Positions 23,401 through 35,832 of a stretch of 64,000 nt of DNA are shown here, in pieces. Source of the stretch: Okapia johnstoni (lineage: Eukaryota; Chordata; Mammalia; Artiodactyla; Giraffidae); NCBI GenBank assembly GCA_024291935.2, contig JAGTYA010000024.1, positions 5,828,001 through 5,892,000 of the forward strand. Reading direction: 5' to 3'. Positions within the stretch are counted from its first letter, which is position 1, and the number at the start of each line of letters is the position of its first letter. The notes under the pieces were generated by a model. The model searched no databases, had not been told where the DNA came from, and was given only the letters and a program-made list of their open reading frames with translations. A program made the translations under genes and the position numbers.

Positions 23401-23745
23401 TTTTTTATTGAAATATAGCTGATTTGCCACGTTGTTTTCATTTCTGCTATACAGCAAAGTGATTCAGTTATACATATACATACATTCTTTTTCATATTCT
23501 TTTCCATTATGGTTTATTATAAGATATTGAATATAGTTTTCCTGTGCTACACGACCCCTGCATTGGCAGGCGGTTTCTTAACCACTAGACCACTAGGGGA
23601 CCCTATATCACATCTTTTTTATACATTCACCTGCTGCTGAACATTTAGGTTGGTTCTATGTCTTGGCTCTTATGAATAGTGCTGCTATGAACATTGGGGT
23701 ATATGTATCTTTTTTGAATTAGTTTGTTCTGGATATAGAATGCAT
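23401..23745 (-). mobile_element. artiodactyl L1 3' end with a CHR fragment inside
   Basis: Antisense L1: 'ttttttattgaaatatagctg', 'acagcaaagtgattcag', 'tattcttttccattatgg', later 'catttaggttggttctatgtcttggc' and 'gaacattggggtatatg'. A 54-bp piece of CHR SINE ('ccctgcattggcaggcgg', 'ttaaccactagaccac') interrupts it at about 23,553-23,606. A possible 'catcctt' duplication flanks it. Confidence 0.75.
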
Positions 23746-23964
23746 CCTTATTGACAACATAACGTGTACACTGAGTGCTTACTGGGCATCTGGCCTCCAC
23801 AAGTTCTAATTTAACCCAGTCATATGTGTGATAGTGGGTGACAATCACGGCTAGCATCTATTAGTCTGAGATGTAGGCCAGCACAGTTCTAAGCACTTCA
23901 AATGGATTAACCCTTAATCCCAACAAAGTCAAAGGAGACGGGCACTAATACTAACTTCCACTTC
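23746..23964. other. unique spacer with MIR-like tail
   Basis: 'gttctaagcacttcaaatggattaacccttaatccc' near 23,885-23,925 resembles a MIR or L2 3' end. Otherwise nothing recognised. Confidence 0.4.
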
Positions 23965-24318
23965 CAGGTGCTGGAGAAGACTCTTGAGAGTCCCTTGGAC
24001 AGCAAGATCAAACCAGTCAATCCTAAAGGAAATCAGTCCAGAATAGTCATTGGAAGGACTGATGCTGAAGCTGAAGCTCCAATACTTTGGCCACCTGATG
24101 TGAAGAGCTGACTCATTGGAAAAGACCCTGATGCTGGGAAAGATTGAAGGCAGGAGGAGAAAGGGATGACAGAGGATGAGATGGTTGAATGACATCATAG
24201 ACTCAAAGGACATGAGTTCGAGCAAACTCTGGGGAGATAGTGAAGGACAGGGAAGCCTGGCGTGCTGCAGTCCATGGGGTCACAAAGAGTGGGACACAAC
24301 TTAGCAACTGAACAACAA
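23965..24318 (+). mobile_element. BovB LINE 3' end, short
   Basis: Plus-strand copy beginning 'ggagaagactcttgagagtccc', followed by 'ggaaggactgatgctgaagctg' and ending 'acaacttagcaactgaacaacaac'. Codes only the extreme C-terminus of ORF2, in broken frame. Confidence 0.88.
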
Positions 24319-27118
24319 CAGCTTCCAAGTGAGATGGCCCTTAAGTGAGCCTGCTCGGTGCTGAATGGCAGAGCTGAATCTCAAGTGTCCTCAAGCGTCT
24401 GACTGTGTCTTCGCAGGGCTGTTGTTTTCCTCATTTTTCACAGATGGGATACCAGGCTCATCCAGGTGCTCCAGGTCTCTGTCACTGTGAAACAGACTGC
24501 TTTGAAACTCAGTGGCTTAAAATTTTGCTCACAATTTTCAGGGCCAGGAACTTGGCACATGGAGGACAGCACAGGCGGCTGCAGTGACAGGCCGTGGCCT
24601 GTCAGGGTGGCCGGCAGGGCTCCATGGGGCCACGTGTCTGGGCCTCCGTTCTGGTTGTCAGTGGCTTCAGCTCTTCCCCCCAGCAGACCTGCTGGGGCTG
24701 CAAAGGGCCAGACACCACATTCCCTCACCAAGTGTGTCACCTGGGATGGCTCAGCTGCCACGCTGGGGTCAGCTGGGCTCTCCCCAAGCCATCCCTCCCG
24801 TGGTTTCTTGGGCTTCCTCTCAGCCCGTCAGACACAACGTAACTCTGGCCTCCCCCAGACAGACAGTTATGGGGGGCAGGATGGGGGAGCTACTTGGGCC
24901 CAGAAACCAGGCCAGCATCACTTCTGCCATCTCCTCCTGGTCAAAGCAGCCCGAGATCACCCCCGAACAGACTCAAAGGGGCAAATCACACTGAACCACC
25001 GCTGGTCCGTGAGTTCTGTGTGACAGATGTCACCCAGAGGCAGGCCCACCTGCCTTTCCAGTAAAGCCCTCTTCTCCCCATTCCATGAGCTCTACACCCC
25101 CTCCCCACCCTCATCTGTCACCTGCCAAACCCCGGCCCACTCAGGATCCTCCAATTTCAGCTCAAAGCCCAAGAAGTTACCCCCTGGGCCACCAAAATGT
25201 GGTCTGCGGCCTCCTGAGTAGCAGAGGGGCTTGTTTACATGCAGGTTCCCAGGACCCTCCCCAGACCCAGACACCAGAACCTCTGAGAAGGGGTGGGCCC
25301 AGGGAATCTGTATTTAACCACTTCCCTGGGTGAGTCTGCCTGGCTCCAGCCTCTGGGAACCACTGTCCCTGTTAGTTCACTCAGTTCCCACCTCCTCGCA
25401 GACCCTCCCATTACTGCCAGCCCTGGCCAATCTCCGCCCTTGGCCCCCCATCCCGTCCTCCCAGAAGCCCTGCAGCCAGAACCACCACTGTCACTCTCAG
25501 GGTGTCAAGTGAGGCTCAGAGGGGGATTGATTGTCCATTCTCTGCTCTCAGCTCCAGCCCACTCCCTTTTCCTTCCCCTGGACCCCAACCCCGGATGGAG
25601 GACCCTGACGGGCACAGCCTCTTGGGAGTCCTGGGTGGGGAGGGCTCTGCTGACTCTCTCACACTGGCTCCCCAGGAGGGACTCAGCTTCAGAGTCCTAC
25701 AGCCCCAGGAAGGAATCCAGAAGCCCTGGGTGTTTGTGACTCGGCTGCCCTAGCAGTGCTCCACCGCCCCGTCTACAGCACCCCCTCTGTCCACGCCCAG
25801 CCTCGATCTGGCCATGAGACCCACATGCCCACAGACCCAGAGGAGCCCCAGCCAGTCAGAGCCCGAGCCTTGGCTCTACTTTCTCCCATTACAACCCCAA
25901 GATCTCACCCCAGTGCCCAGGTCCATGGTTCAGTGAGAGACAAAACCACTGCCAAAACTTCCTTCCTCACTTTGCATCCCCAGGAGATTGAAGGGCTAAT
26001 GGAACGTTATGGAAGCCCTGAGCTCAAGGTCCCTGGAAGCTGACTTGTGCCAGGCTTATGGACTCCCTCTTCATCGCCTCACTGAACCCTCGCCGCAGCT
26101 GCAAGGGTCCTGGCTGGGGACACTGAGGCCTGGAGGGGTCTGCATCCCAGCCACAATGCATGTGGCCTCACTGGGCACAGAGCAGGTGGTAGACATGGAG
26201 GCCCTCACCCCCTACCCCTTCACCCCTGCAGCACTGCCCTCCCTCCAGTCCCTCTGCCTCTGCCAGAGCCTCCAACAGCCCCTTGGCTGTGATGGTGCCT
26301 CAGGCTCCACGCTCATCAGGAAGAGAGAAATCACAGCCCCACCCAATGCGTTGTGAATGCCACCCGGGTCGGGTCAGGGCTGCGGGAAGAGCAGGTAGAA
26401 TCAGTCCAGATGGAGCCACTGAATCAGCCCCACGTGCTCCATCCTGAGCTCCGTCATTTACTCTAAAGACCGTGTTGTGCCTCCTCTTCACTTGGTAAAT
26501 TTCAAAGTGGCCTTTGGCCAAAAGCAATAAAATTCTGACCTAGAAAAGTGAAAAGGGCTTTGAAATTATGAGCCCGAAGCGCTGGCGTGATGTGTGGGTG
26601 AGGACAAGGTGGCTGAGGCTGCAGAGAAGGAAGAAAAACAGAGACACAGTTCTGACTCCTCCAGGTCTGCACGGACATCCATGGACCCAGGGCCCCGACC
26701 AGTGAGGAAAGGAAATCAGGGGATGGTGTCGGGGGGTGGCCAGCTCAGGGAGCGGGGGGCATGTAGGTCACTGCGTCCCTTCAACCAGGATGGCTGTGCA
26801 AGCCAGCAGCCCAGAAGTAAAGGGGAGGTTGCCCACCTGCCAAGGCCAGGATGGTTCTCAATATTTGGTGCTCACAGCACCGTGGAATTTTTGGCAGCCC
26901 TCTTAAAGGTGGCCCAGCAATCCAGCCACGATGACAAGGCCATGTTTTGCCAAGTCCACAGTTTCTCTTGCCCTCTGCTCTGGGTCTTTCTGTGCAGGCT
27001 GTGCTCTCCCACATCCTGACTATGCCTCTTCTAGGTGTTTCTAGCTTAGGCTCAAAACTTAGACAGGGCCTCTTTGCTCCTATGTGAATTTTAGGGAAGT
27101 TTGGGTGATTGTTTTGGT
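24319..27118. other. 2.8 kb GC-rich DNA, no gene supported
   Basis: Overlapping plus-strand frames (185, 148, 141, 136 codons) are Pro/Ser/Gly-rich and mutually exclusive. They lack signal peptides, domains and consistent exon borders. 24,480-24,620 carries an old LTR-like phrase ('ctcagtggcttaaaattttgctcac'). An 'aataaaattctgacc' at 26,527 could serve as a polyadenylation site but no upstream gene is visible. Confidence 0.4.
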
Positions 27119-27366
27119 TTGGGTTTTTTTTTCTGGCTGCATTTGGGTCTTCATTTGCTATGGGTTTTCTCTAGTTGCGGCGAGCGGGGGCTACTCTTGC
27201 GGTGGCTTCTCTTGTTGCCCTAGGACTCTAGGTTCACAGGTTCAGTAGTTGCAGCTCAAGAGTTTAGTTGCTCCCGGGCATGTGGAATCTTCCCAGACCA
27301 GGGATCAACCCTGTGACCCCTGCATTGACAGGCAGATTCTTAACCACTGCACCACCAGGGAAGTCC
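27119..27366 (-). mobile_element. CHR-type SINE
   Basis: Antisense copy: 'tctggctgcatttgggtcttc', 'ctagttgcggcgagcggggg', 'gcatgtggaatcttcccagaccaggg', ending 'ccactgcaccaccagggaagtcc'. Nearly full length. Confidence 0.92.
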
Positions 27367-28339
27367 ACTCATATGTCAGTTTTGAGATTAGTTTACATTT
27401 GGCTGACTATACAAGAGGGAAGGACATTCAAGAAGGGAAGGGGGACATAGGACCAAGTTTGCAATCTCTGACCTAACTTACCCAGCCTTTTTTTGGACAA
27501 AGTCGAGAAGAAGAGGTGAGCCCTGCCTATATTTGCCCACCACGTGGGAGTTGCAGAAAGTGGAAAAGAAAGGCTACATGGGCTGTGGCCTGTAACACAG
27601 TAACCCTCCCACAGCAGCCCCGATTTCCAGTCCACAGTGACTGTGGTTCTGATGAAACAACTTCTCCTCTGTGGAGTAGGGGTGATCAGGAAGAGGTGGG
27701 TGAGGCTAGAAAGGAGAGCGAAGACTCCCTCCCCCTCTGTCAATCATACACTCAGCAGATGCTGCCCAGGTCCCAGGCACATCCCCTCAACACACCCCAT
27801 CTCAGACCCTACCACTAGAATGGTCCAGCAAGTACCTGCAAGTCTCCATCTGAGGCCTCCTCTCAGCCTGCATGCCAGGCACACAACCTTCCACCAGGGA
27901 TGGGTGAGGACCTGGAGGACCCCTGTGGGATAGCTGGCAGGCATGTTCTAGAATGTCTCCTAGCATTCTTCACCGGGACTGAGCCCCAGTTACCTCCAGA
28001 GGTAACTGTTCTGAAATGCACCGGGGTTGCTGACTTTGAACCGTTCCTGGCTATGCCTTAGGTAGGTCACCTCCCTCTCTGACTTCAGTTTCTTCCTCTT
28101 GAAGATGCCCACCTGGCAGCTTGCTGGGGAGATTTGTGGTCCTGAATGCCAAGTACTTAGGCTGACATCTGTGGCAGCAGGTGCTCCGCCCAGTCTGTGT
28201 ACTCCAGCAGGTATCAGTTCTTTGCCGCTCCAGTACCCATGTCCTCTTATTCCAACAATAGTCCTTAAGTTGGCAGGGACCAAACGTAACCCCTCCTTCT
28301 ACTCTCAGTCTGTGGTTCTGGGTAGCCCCAGCCAGTCAG
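27367..28339. other. single-copy-looking DNA
   Basis: A plus-strand MIR-like scar at about 28,040-28,115 ('tgccttaggtaggtcacctccctctctgacttcag'). Open frames of about 100-116 codons have no motif. No gene seen. Confidence 0.4.
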
Positions 28340-28720
28340 GGATTTACACTAACTTGACCACAGTTATTGGCTCAAGGATGGTCACGTGGCCCTGATAAGA
28401 TCCAATGAGATGCAATGAAACACTAACTGGGGATGCTGAGACTGAAGCACTGGCGCTTTGCCTCTGAAATTGAGCCTTAGGGGACAAAAAGGCTGCTGCA
28501 ACCTTTTACCAGCATTCAGAGTCTGAGGATGGAGCCGGTGGGGCAGAACCAGAGCAGGGAGAGAGAGACTCAGACCTTGTTTGAGCTCTCGATCAAACCA
28601 TTCCTGAAACCCTCCTCTTTGACTTTCCAGTTACTTATATCAATACTTCTCCTTTGAGCTGAAGTCAGTTTGATATGAATTTTCTTCTCATCGTCTGTAA
28701 CTGAAAGCAATGACACAGGC
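28340..28720 (+). repeat. ancient LTR-like or transposon relic
   Basis: 'ggtcacgtggccctgataagatccaatgagatgcaatg', 'ccttttaccagcattcag', 'ctttccagttacttatatc' follow the same order of words as the segment at 45.53-45.85 kb, so both are likely copies of one old repeat, perhaps MaLR-related. The family is not certain. Confidence 0.4.
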
Positions 28721-29089
28721 ATTTTATTATTATTACTACTATTATTTACCCTCAGGCCTCAGTTTCCCCATCAGCACTGTGAAAGTGAAAGTCTGACGGA
28801 ATCTAGTCCAGCTCTGACCTGCTGGGATTCTAAGGAACCTGAGGGCCTGGCAAGGCCTGGAGCTCCCAGAAGCAGGAATGGGTTTTCCTTACTCAGGCCA
28901 CAGGAAGGACGGCAAGCAGTGGGAAGGATATTGATAAAGACAAGTCATTTAGCTTTCACTTGCTCACCTGCTGGGGGCTTTGGTTTGGAGAATTGGTGCC
29001 AGGGAAATAAAAAGGAGCTTCCTGCTGAGCCCAGGGTGCTCAGTGGTAACAATGATACCCAGGCTCCCAGTAATCTCTCTCACCTCTCA
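28721..29089. other. unique spacer with a MIR-like scar
   Basis: A short MIR-like scar ('ctcaggcctcagtttccccatcag') lies at about 28,752. Nothing else recognised. Confidence 0.4.
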
Positions 29090-29335
29090 GGAGTGTAAAA
29101 TGTATCCTAATCCACTTGAACCTCTCCATTGAAGCATGCAAGAAGCAGACCCCAGGAGAGGTTAAGTGTCTCACCCAAGGTCACATAGTCATTACAGAAC
29201 TAAGCTTCTACCAACTGGGTGGTGATCCAAACAAGTGACTTCCCCTCCCCAGGCTCAGTTTCCACATCTGACAGGTGGACGTAATCATGGATCTCACAGG
29301 GTTTGCGTGAAGAACAAATGAATTTGTGGTTGGGT
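29090..29335. repeat. two facing MIR-type relics
   Basis: 29,150-29,205 reads antisense MIR ('gttaagtgtctcacccaaggtcacatagtc'). 29,230-29,330 reads sense MIR ('gtgacttcccctccccaggctcagtttccacatctgac', 'atctcacagggtttgcgtg'). The two abut. Confidence 0.6.
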
Positions 29336-30464
29336 GGAAACCACTCTGAGATGCCAGAACAGGGCATTGGAACATAGAAAAGGAAATGGGGAGCCCAGGA
29401 AGGCAGTTTCCTGACGCATTAGGTTCACAACCCATTCCTGTCCTCTCTCTCCCTCTAGGGCACAGAAGGCCAAGCTGAGGTCAGGGATTGTACAAATGCC
29501 AAAGATTGTCATCAAATTAGCCATTTTGCACCCCCTGTATTTGTGCAAACATGAAGTGGCTGTTGAGTAGGTGATTCTGGGGGTCAGGAAGGCTGAGTGG
29601 GAATTAGGCATGTGTTTCAGAGATGAGGGCCCCACATCTCTGCCTCCCAGGGCAGAGCAGCTCCGAATTCCAACTTCTAAAGCCTGGAGTGGAGGAAGGA
29701 CCAGGCCCTAGGGCTGTCTGCCCCAGGCCAGCCAGGAAACAAAGAGGAAGGCAGGAGAGTGAGTTAGAGACTGTATGACCATGGAACCTCCTCCCACTGG
29801 CTCCTCTCCTGCCTCCCACCTCCCACTTCCACCAGGCAGCCTGGGTAATGTTCTAAAAAGTAAATCAGATCACGTGCCTCTGGGCTTAAAATGCTCCAGT
29901 GGCCTCCCACTGCACTTAGAATAAAATCCAGCCGTCTCACCACAACTTCCACGGCTTCCTGTCTGTCCACAGCCTGGAATGCTCTTCCCCAGCTCTCCAT
30001 CCCAAGAGTTCCCCTGTCTTTGAAGTCTCAGCTGAAATGGAGTCAGCACCACCTGTACCACCCACTTATTCTCCATCCATGCCCCTGTGATCTGTCTCCC
30101 TGACTGGTCAGCACCCTGGGAGAAATCAGCAGGGCCCATGATAGGGCCCAAGAGTGAAAGGAAGGATCAGCTAATTAATGCTCTTGAGCAAACCTGGTTT
30201 ACTTACTGGAGGTCACAAGACTCAAATCCTTAACTCATCACTCCCAGGCTAGTCTCTTACTACCAACCACTCTTAGCTTCATTATGAAAGTTGGGGGGTG
30301 TGAAAAAGAGGAGAGAAGGACCCAAAGGAGAGATGCCAAACCCATCCATCTCTTCCAAAATGAAGGCCCCTCAATCCATGCTTCCCCGGTATGAGAGAAG
30401 AACTGGGGCCTGTTGGCTAGGTGGGGTGGGAGACGTGACACACTCAGAGCCTTTGCTACAAAGC
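29336..30464. other. non-coding DNA with an ancient repeat
   Basis: 29,830-30,060 ('taaatcagatcacgtgcctctgggcttaaaatgctccagtgg', 'cagcctggaatgctcttcccc') is a common old mammalian repeat of unnamed family. The remainder is single-copy in appearance and holds no supported gene. Confidence 0.45.
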
Positions 30465-30570
30465 CCGTGGACTCTGGAGCCAGGCTGACCAAATTCAAAT
30501 CCCTCATCTTCCAGTTACTGACTATGTGACTCTGGGCAAGTGATCTGACCTCTTGTTGGGCTGAGAACAA
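30465..30570 (+). repeat. MIR SINE relic
   Basis: 'gtggactctggagccaggctgacc', 'ttccagttactgactatgtgactctgggcaagtg' follow the MIR core in the plus direction. Confidence 0.78.
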
Positions 30571-32512
30571 GAGGAACCCAGGGCAGGGTTTCAGCAGGTG
30601 GGGACTAAGTGCTGCAACTGGGTTTGCACAGAAATGGATTAGAAGGAGTCAGCTTGGGTGTAAGAGCTGTCATCTGTAATTATAGTCCAGACCTAAACAG
30701 GTTCCTACAGAGTGGGCTTATAGTAAATGTCAGCTAAGCTGAGTGCATAGGTCCCATCCCTTTTCCCACACTTGGATGGCAAATACAGAGATGAACACCA
30801 CCTTAATCATGGTGTTTAGGCAACACTGCACTCTGCCCACTGTCCCCAATGTCACCTCAAAACTGGCCACCTGCTTCTCACCCTCTTAGAGAGGCCCTCT
30901 CTCAACTCTTCCTCCCTGCGGCCCTCTGATATCCTCTTGTAGTTTCTGCTAAGATATCCCCTAAGACCCCATTTTGTCAAAACACCAGCTTTGATTTCAT
31001 AGAGCAAGACACAATCTGAGATCTGATGGATGTCACCAAAATAATTCTAAAAGAATGACTTTTAATTTGGTAAAAATGGCAAATGTATAGTGCATGTATT
31101 TAATGTATACATTTAAGCAATATAGACTATTACAAAAAAAATAAGATCAACATTTGATGAATCTCATTCTAGACACCTCTCTGTGCATATGTGTAGCCTA
31201 GAAGGAAAAATAGTTGAGGAAAAATGAAATTACACACTTTATTTTTAATAAAAGGTTGTTAAATATAATGTTACTTAAATTGAATAGAATAATTTAAAAT
31301 TGAGGTTGAACTGAAATAAGTATTAACTTCAGAGAAATGTTGCTTCATGCTATGTTTTTTTTCCTAAAAATATTTTTATAGTTAAGAAGAAAACTAGTAA
31401 AAAAAAAAAAATTAAGATGTTATGGTCATGCTTTTTAAAAAAATGTATGTTTTTATTTTAGACTCAATGTGTTGATTCCCTAGTAATAAAAGTTAGGAAA
31501 TTAGTGCACTTATACTATACCTTAAAACATTATTATTACCTTGTCAGGGTTTACAACTGTTTCATGCTGTTATGGAAGCACAATTCTCATGGCAATTTAG
31601 AGTGAGCTTTGCATTTAAACAGAATCATTTCTCAGCCCCAATCCTTCCTTCCTTCCTTCCTTCCTTCCTTCCTTCCTTCCTTCTTTCTTATTTTAATTTT
31701 TAACTATATCTTTGCCTTTCCTTTTTTCTTTTTTACTTTCAATTTTTTGTTGATAGAATATCTTTCTTCATAAAGACTCATGAATGTTGTTTCCTTAGCT
31801 CCACACATGTGAAAATGTCCCTGATACCTTTCTACTTGAAAGACAACTTGGCTGGGTATAAAATTCAGGAGTTGTATTTTCTTTCCTTCAGATTTTGTAG
31901 CCATTGTCCCACTGTGTTCTAGCATTACTGTGGAGATCTTTCATGTCGATCTGCTTTCTGCCTACATTGTGATTTGATTTTCCTACCTAGATGGACAGAC
32001 GAACCTTTTATTTCTGAAGTTTAATTATTTCATTCAGATTTGTCTTAGAGCTGTTAATTCTTCAGTAGTTTTTCTGGGAAGATTGTGTGTGCTTTGGACC
32101 TGAAGATTCATGATTTTTTTCCAGATTTTTATTTTAGTATAACTTTGAATATTTTTATACCATTTGTCTCATACAAGGTTTATTTGTTGGCTAACCTTTG
32201 TCTGTCTTTTATGCCTTTCATCACTCTAATCTTTGGCTACCCTCAAAAGTTCTTCTTTTCTATTTAATGTTGCATGACTTTCCATAGTTTATCCACAATA
32301 TTTCTTAATATAGTTTAGTCATATCCATTTTATCTGATGGTGGTTATAATGTGGTTTAATCTCCTCTGTTTTTTTTTTCTATTTCATTCCTGAGAACCAC
32401 CAGCTTGATCTTCACTTTTTTACCAGCTTAATTTTCAATATTTTATAATCACTTATTTCCATTATTATATTTCTTATTTGCATCTTTTTTTAAATTTTTA
32501 AGGAAATGCAGT
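30571..32512. other. AT-rich block, content mostly unrecognised
   Basis: From about 31,000 the composition switches from GC-rich to strongly AT-rich. 31,700-31,980 ('ctccacacatgtgaaaatgtccctg', 'cttgaaagacaacttggctgggtataaaattcagg') resembles an old LINE or LTR repeat read antisense. 31,020-31,640 matches nothing I recognise and carries no long frame. Confidence 0.4.
31643..31690. repeat. (TTCC)n microsatellite
   Basis: About eleven near-perfect CCTT/TTCC units, decaying into 'ttctttctta' at the right edge. Long pure tetranucleotide tracts like this are usually length-polymorphic. Confidence 0.92.
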
Positions 32513-32688
32513 GTGGGAGACCTGGGTTCAATCCCTACGTTGGGAAGATCCCCTGGAGGAGGGCATGACAACCTTCTCCAGTATTCTTGCCTGGACAATC
32601 CCCATGAACTGAGGAGCCTGGTTGGCTACAGTCCATGGGGCTGCACGCAAAGAGTGGACACGACTAAGTGACTAAGTATAGCACAGCA
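32513..32688 (+). mobile_element. Bov-tA SINE, 5'-truncated
   Basis: Starts at 'ggagacctgggttcaatccctacg' and continues through 'ttctccagtattcttgcctgg' to 'agagtggacacgactaagtgac'. The tRNA-like head is missing. Confidence 0.88.
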
Positions 32689-32689
32689 T

Positions 32690-32955
32690 TGCTGCCCTAG
32701 GTCTTTGTTGCTGTTCACAGGTTTTCTCTAGCTATGGTGAGTGGGGGCTACTCTCTATTTGCAGTGCATGGGCTTCTCATTGTGGTGACTTCTCTAGTTG
32801 CAGAGCATGGGCTCTAGGACACACGGGCTTCAGTAGTTGTAGCATATGGGCTTAGTTGCCCCATGGCATGTGGAATCTTCCCAGACCAGGGATCAAACCT
32901 ATGATCCCTGCATTGGCAGGCAGATTCTTAACCACTGGACCACCAGGAAAGTCCT
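32690..32955 (-). mobile_element. CHR-type SINE
   Basis: Antisense copy directly beside the Bov-tA: 'ctaggtctttgttgctgttcac', 'agctatggtgagtgggggc', ending 'taaccactggaccaccaggaaagtcc'. Nearly full length. Confidence 0.9.
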
Positions 32956-34289
32956 TATTTGAGTCTCTTAAAGTGGCATTGTGTCATTTGAAATTGATGA
33001 AGGCTGTAAAGAGCAACTGTTTTTCCCTGCTTCTTTGGGCAATTCCTCTTGTATTTTCCTCATCTGTTTTCATTTATGTTCGTTTTTTTTCCCGTTTTGC
33101 AACATCCAAGCACAGTTTCGGTGTTGGTTTCTTCTTACCTCAATTTTGAATGGGGCCAGCTCTTTGTGGGAGGGAAGCATGGGAAAGGGTGGGAGGGATG
33201 GCTGGGGAGACCACAGCTTCCATTTGGTTTGTCGTCTTAGACTATTTTACCACATCAGTTGTTTCTGTTGCTGTGGGAACAGAGCTCAGTGTTTGACACC
33301 CAGTGGTCAGTGTGGCCCCTGCAAAGCCATTAGGAAGGTTGTGACAGTTCCAGTGCTCTAAGCCAAAGATTTTTGGGTAAAGTTTTCAGGTTTGGGATAT
33401 ATCCTTCAAAGCCTCAACTTTCCCATCCACGAAACATACTAGGGATGTTTGCATAGATTCTGTTTCCTCTGGGCAATGGTCTAGATTTCACAGTATTTGG
33501 GCAAAAAGGCTTCAGTGTTCATGGTTTGGGGTGTGGCAATTTCTGATTTCAACAAAAATTCAGGGGAAAAATTCCAGTTGTCTTGAGCTGATCTTGAGAA
33601 AGGAAAGTGATTCAAGTGTCCTTTAGCCATCATTTTTGCCTGGAAATTAAATGCTTTTTCATCCACTATCTCTGTTAATTCTAACACCAATCTTAAGAGG
33701 TGAACTATCTTTTATTATCCTGGGCTGGGTAGCAGTGGCAGCAGGGCTGACAACTAGAAGACATTGAGCCTAAGCATAAAACAACAGTTCATGGTCCTCT
33801 TAGGTAGGAGCACCCAGCTCTGCCTCAGGGACAAATCCTGATATGTCAGTTAAAATTCTCTCATAACATGGGTTTGGGTATTCACAAGAGTTCCACGAAA
33901 AATGCATAGCACTCACTGCTGCTTCTGTGTTCACCATCCACAGCAGACATCACTAATCAACCAAAGTAATCTATTTCCCCCTGCATCTTATCCACACTAC
34001 ATTACAGGCAGACATTACCAACTAACACTGCAAGTAAAACGAAGCCTATTTGCCACTCCAGTATTAAAGATTCTTCAGCTACATCAAAAAATGACAGAGG
34101 AGGCAGAAAAACCTGGGTTGAATTTTAGCTCTGGGATTACTAGCAGAATGGCTTCAAGCAAGGCTTTACTTCTTTGAGCCTCAACTTTCCCATCTATAAA
34201 ATGGGGATCGTTGTTATTACATAAAATTATTAAAGAAACCACATTAGATAGTGCATGTTAGTCATGGCTACATTTTTTTTTAAAAAATC
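32956..34289. other. single-copy-looking DNA with one MIR
   Basis: MIR relic on the plus strand at 34,100-34,260 ('cagaaaaacctgggttgaattttagctctggg', 'tttgagcctcaactttcccatctataaaatgggg'). Frames of about 126 codons near 33.0-33.36 kb overlap each other and lack motifs. Confidence 0.5.
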
Positions 34290-34615
34290 CAGGTCTTCCC
34301 CAGTGGCTCAGTGGTAAAGGATCTGCCTGCCCATAGAGGAGACATGGGTTTGAGCCCAGGTCCGGGAAGATCTCACATGCTGCAAAGCAACTAAGTTCAC
34401 GTGCCACAACTATTAAGCCTGTGCTCTGGAGCCTGGACGCCACAACTATTGAGCCCAAGTGCCACAGCTCCTGAAGCCCTCACACTCTAGAGCGTGCTCT
34501 CCACAAAAGAAGCCACCACAGTGAGAAGCCTGAGCACCACAACTAGAGAAAAGCCAGCACAGCAGCGAAGACCCAGCGCAGCCAAAAATAAATAAATTAA
34601 TAACATCATTTTTAA
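34290..34615 (+). mobile_element. CHR-type SINE, long copy
   Basis: Sense copy: 'cttccccagtggctcagtgg', 'tgctgcaaagcaactaag', repeated 'gccacaac' and 'gagcc' blocks, ending 'cccagcgcagccaaaaataaataaatt'. The repeated middle makes it longer than most copies here. Confidence 0.9.
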
Positions 34616-35551
34616 AAGCTCTAAAACCTATATCTTAAAACAGTAAGCACTTATTTATTTCATGCATCTGCAACATAGCTGAGGAATTCTTTTGGTCTGG
34701 ACAAACTTGGCTGACCTTACCTGGACTTACACATCTATCTATAGTCAGCTGGCAGGTTAGCTTGAGCTAGATAGTCTTAGGTGGCATTACTCAAATGAAT
34801 GATAGTTATCTGGCTGTCATCCAGGGTAACGGAAGGTAGGTGATTAGGCCTGGGGGAGTCTCTCATCTTCTAGGAGGCTAGCCCAGGCTTGTCCCGTGGC
34901 AGCAGTTGGATGCCAAGAGATTGGGTAGAAGAAGGCAGGGTCTCTTGGGGTGAGGCTCCGAACTGTCACATTGTTGCTTCCATCCCATTCTATTCGGCAA
35001 AGGAAGTCACAAGCCGGTCCAAGTACAAGATGGGAAGAAATAAACTCCACCGCTTGGTGAAAGGAGCTGCAAAGTCATAGTGCAAAGGGCTTGATTACAG
35101 GGACAGGTGGAAAATTGTGGCCATTCTCACAGAGAATCTAGCATAGCCCTTCATGCACTAATGGCCACGGTGGAAGCTCAATAGTGGGTTTGAGAGGAAA
35201 AAAATTAAAAGTCACAAATTGCCTACTTTTTCTCTTGGTTGATGGAGCTTATAAATACTGGATATGGCAAATAGCTTTTATCTCACGAGTTAACTCAAGT
35301 ATTGGATAAGATTGTGAGATCCACGCTTAGTGGGAATGGTGGTGAAATTCATCAACAGCGTCTGTTGTCAGTATGTGATGGGAGGCGGTGATGAGTGTGC
35401 CACGGTGTGCTGGGCAGCGAGACTAGAGGCCAGAGGAGGCAGCCCCGCTTCACTGCGCCCTCCCAGTGTGGATCACAGGTGCATGACAGAAGAGTCTTCT
35501 TTTGACAATGTGGCATTTTTTGCTAACCTGATGGCAGTGTGTTAGCCAGCG
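34616..35551. other. single-copy-looking DNA
   Basis: No repeat, RNA gene or supported coding region recognised. Frames below 75 codons only. Confidence 0.45.
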
Positions 35552-35741
35552 GTCCCCAAACTTTTGGGCACCAGGGACCAGTTTTGTGGAAGACAGTTTT
35601 TCCACAGACTGGGGTGGGGGATGCTTTGGGGATGATTCAAGCCCTTTACATTTATTGTGCACTTTATTCCTAATCTAATGCTGCCACTGATCTGACAGGA
35701 GTTACTGATCCATGGCCTGGAGGTTGGGGACCCCTTCATTA
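35552..35741. mobile_element. hAT-like non-autonomous DNA transposon
   Basis: Ends are inverted: left 'agcggtccccaaactttt', right 'ggaggttggggacccctt', whose complement reads 'aaggggtccccaacctcc'. Interior phrases ('ccagggaccagttttgtggaagacag') match a common mammalian MITE. Flanks 'tgttagcc' and 'cattagcc' agree at 6 of 8 positions, as expected for an old 8-bp hAT duplication. Confidence 0.65.
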
Positions 35742-35832
35742 GCCCACACTTTTTCACCAAAGCTGATAGGGGCCAGGACTAACAGGTGCAAGGTGAAGGT
35801 CACTGGATATGGCATCAGAAAGCCTGTATTCT

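Noticed and set aside
24466..25023. 185-codon plus-strand frame in GC-rich DNA
   Set aside because: No motif, overlapped by other frames of similar length in both strands, and no splice or promoter context.
31643..31690. (TTCC)n tract as a CRISPR-like or regulatory array
   Set aside because: It is a simple tetranucleotide microsatellite without spacers.
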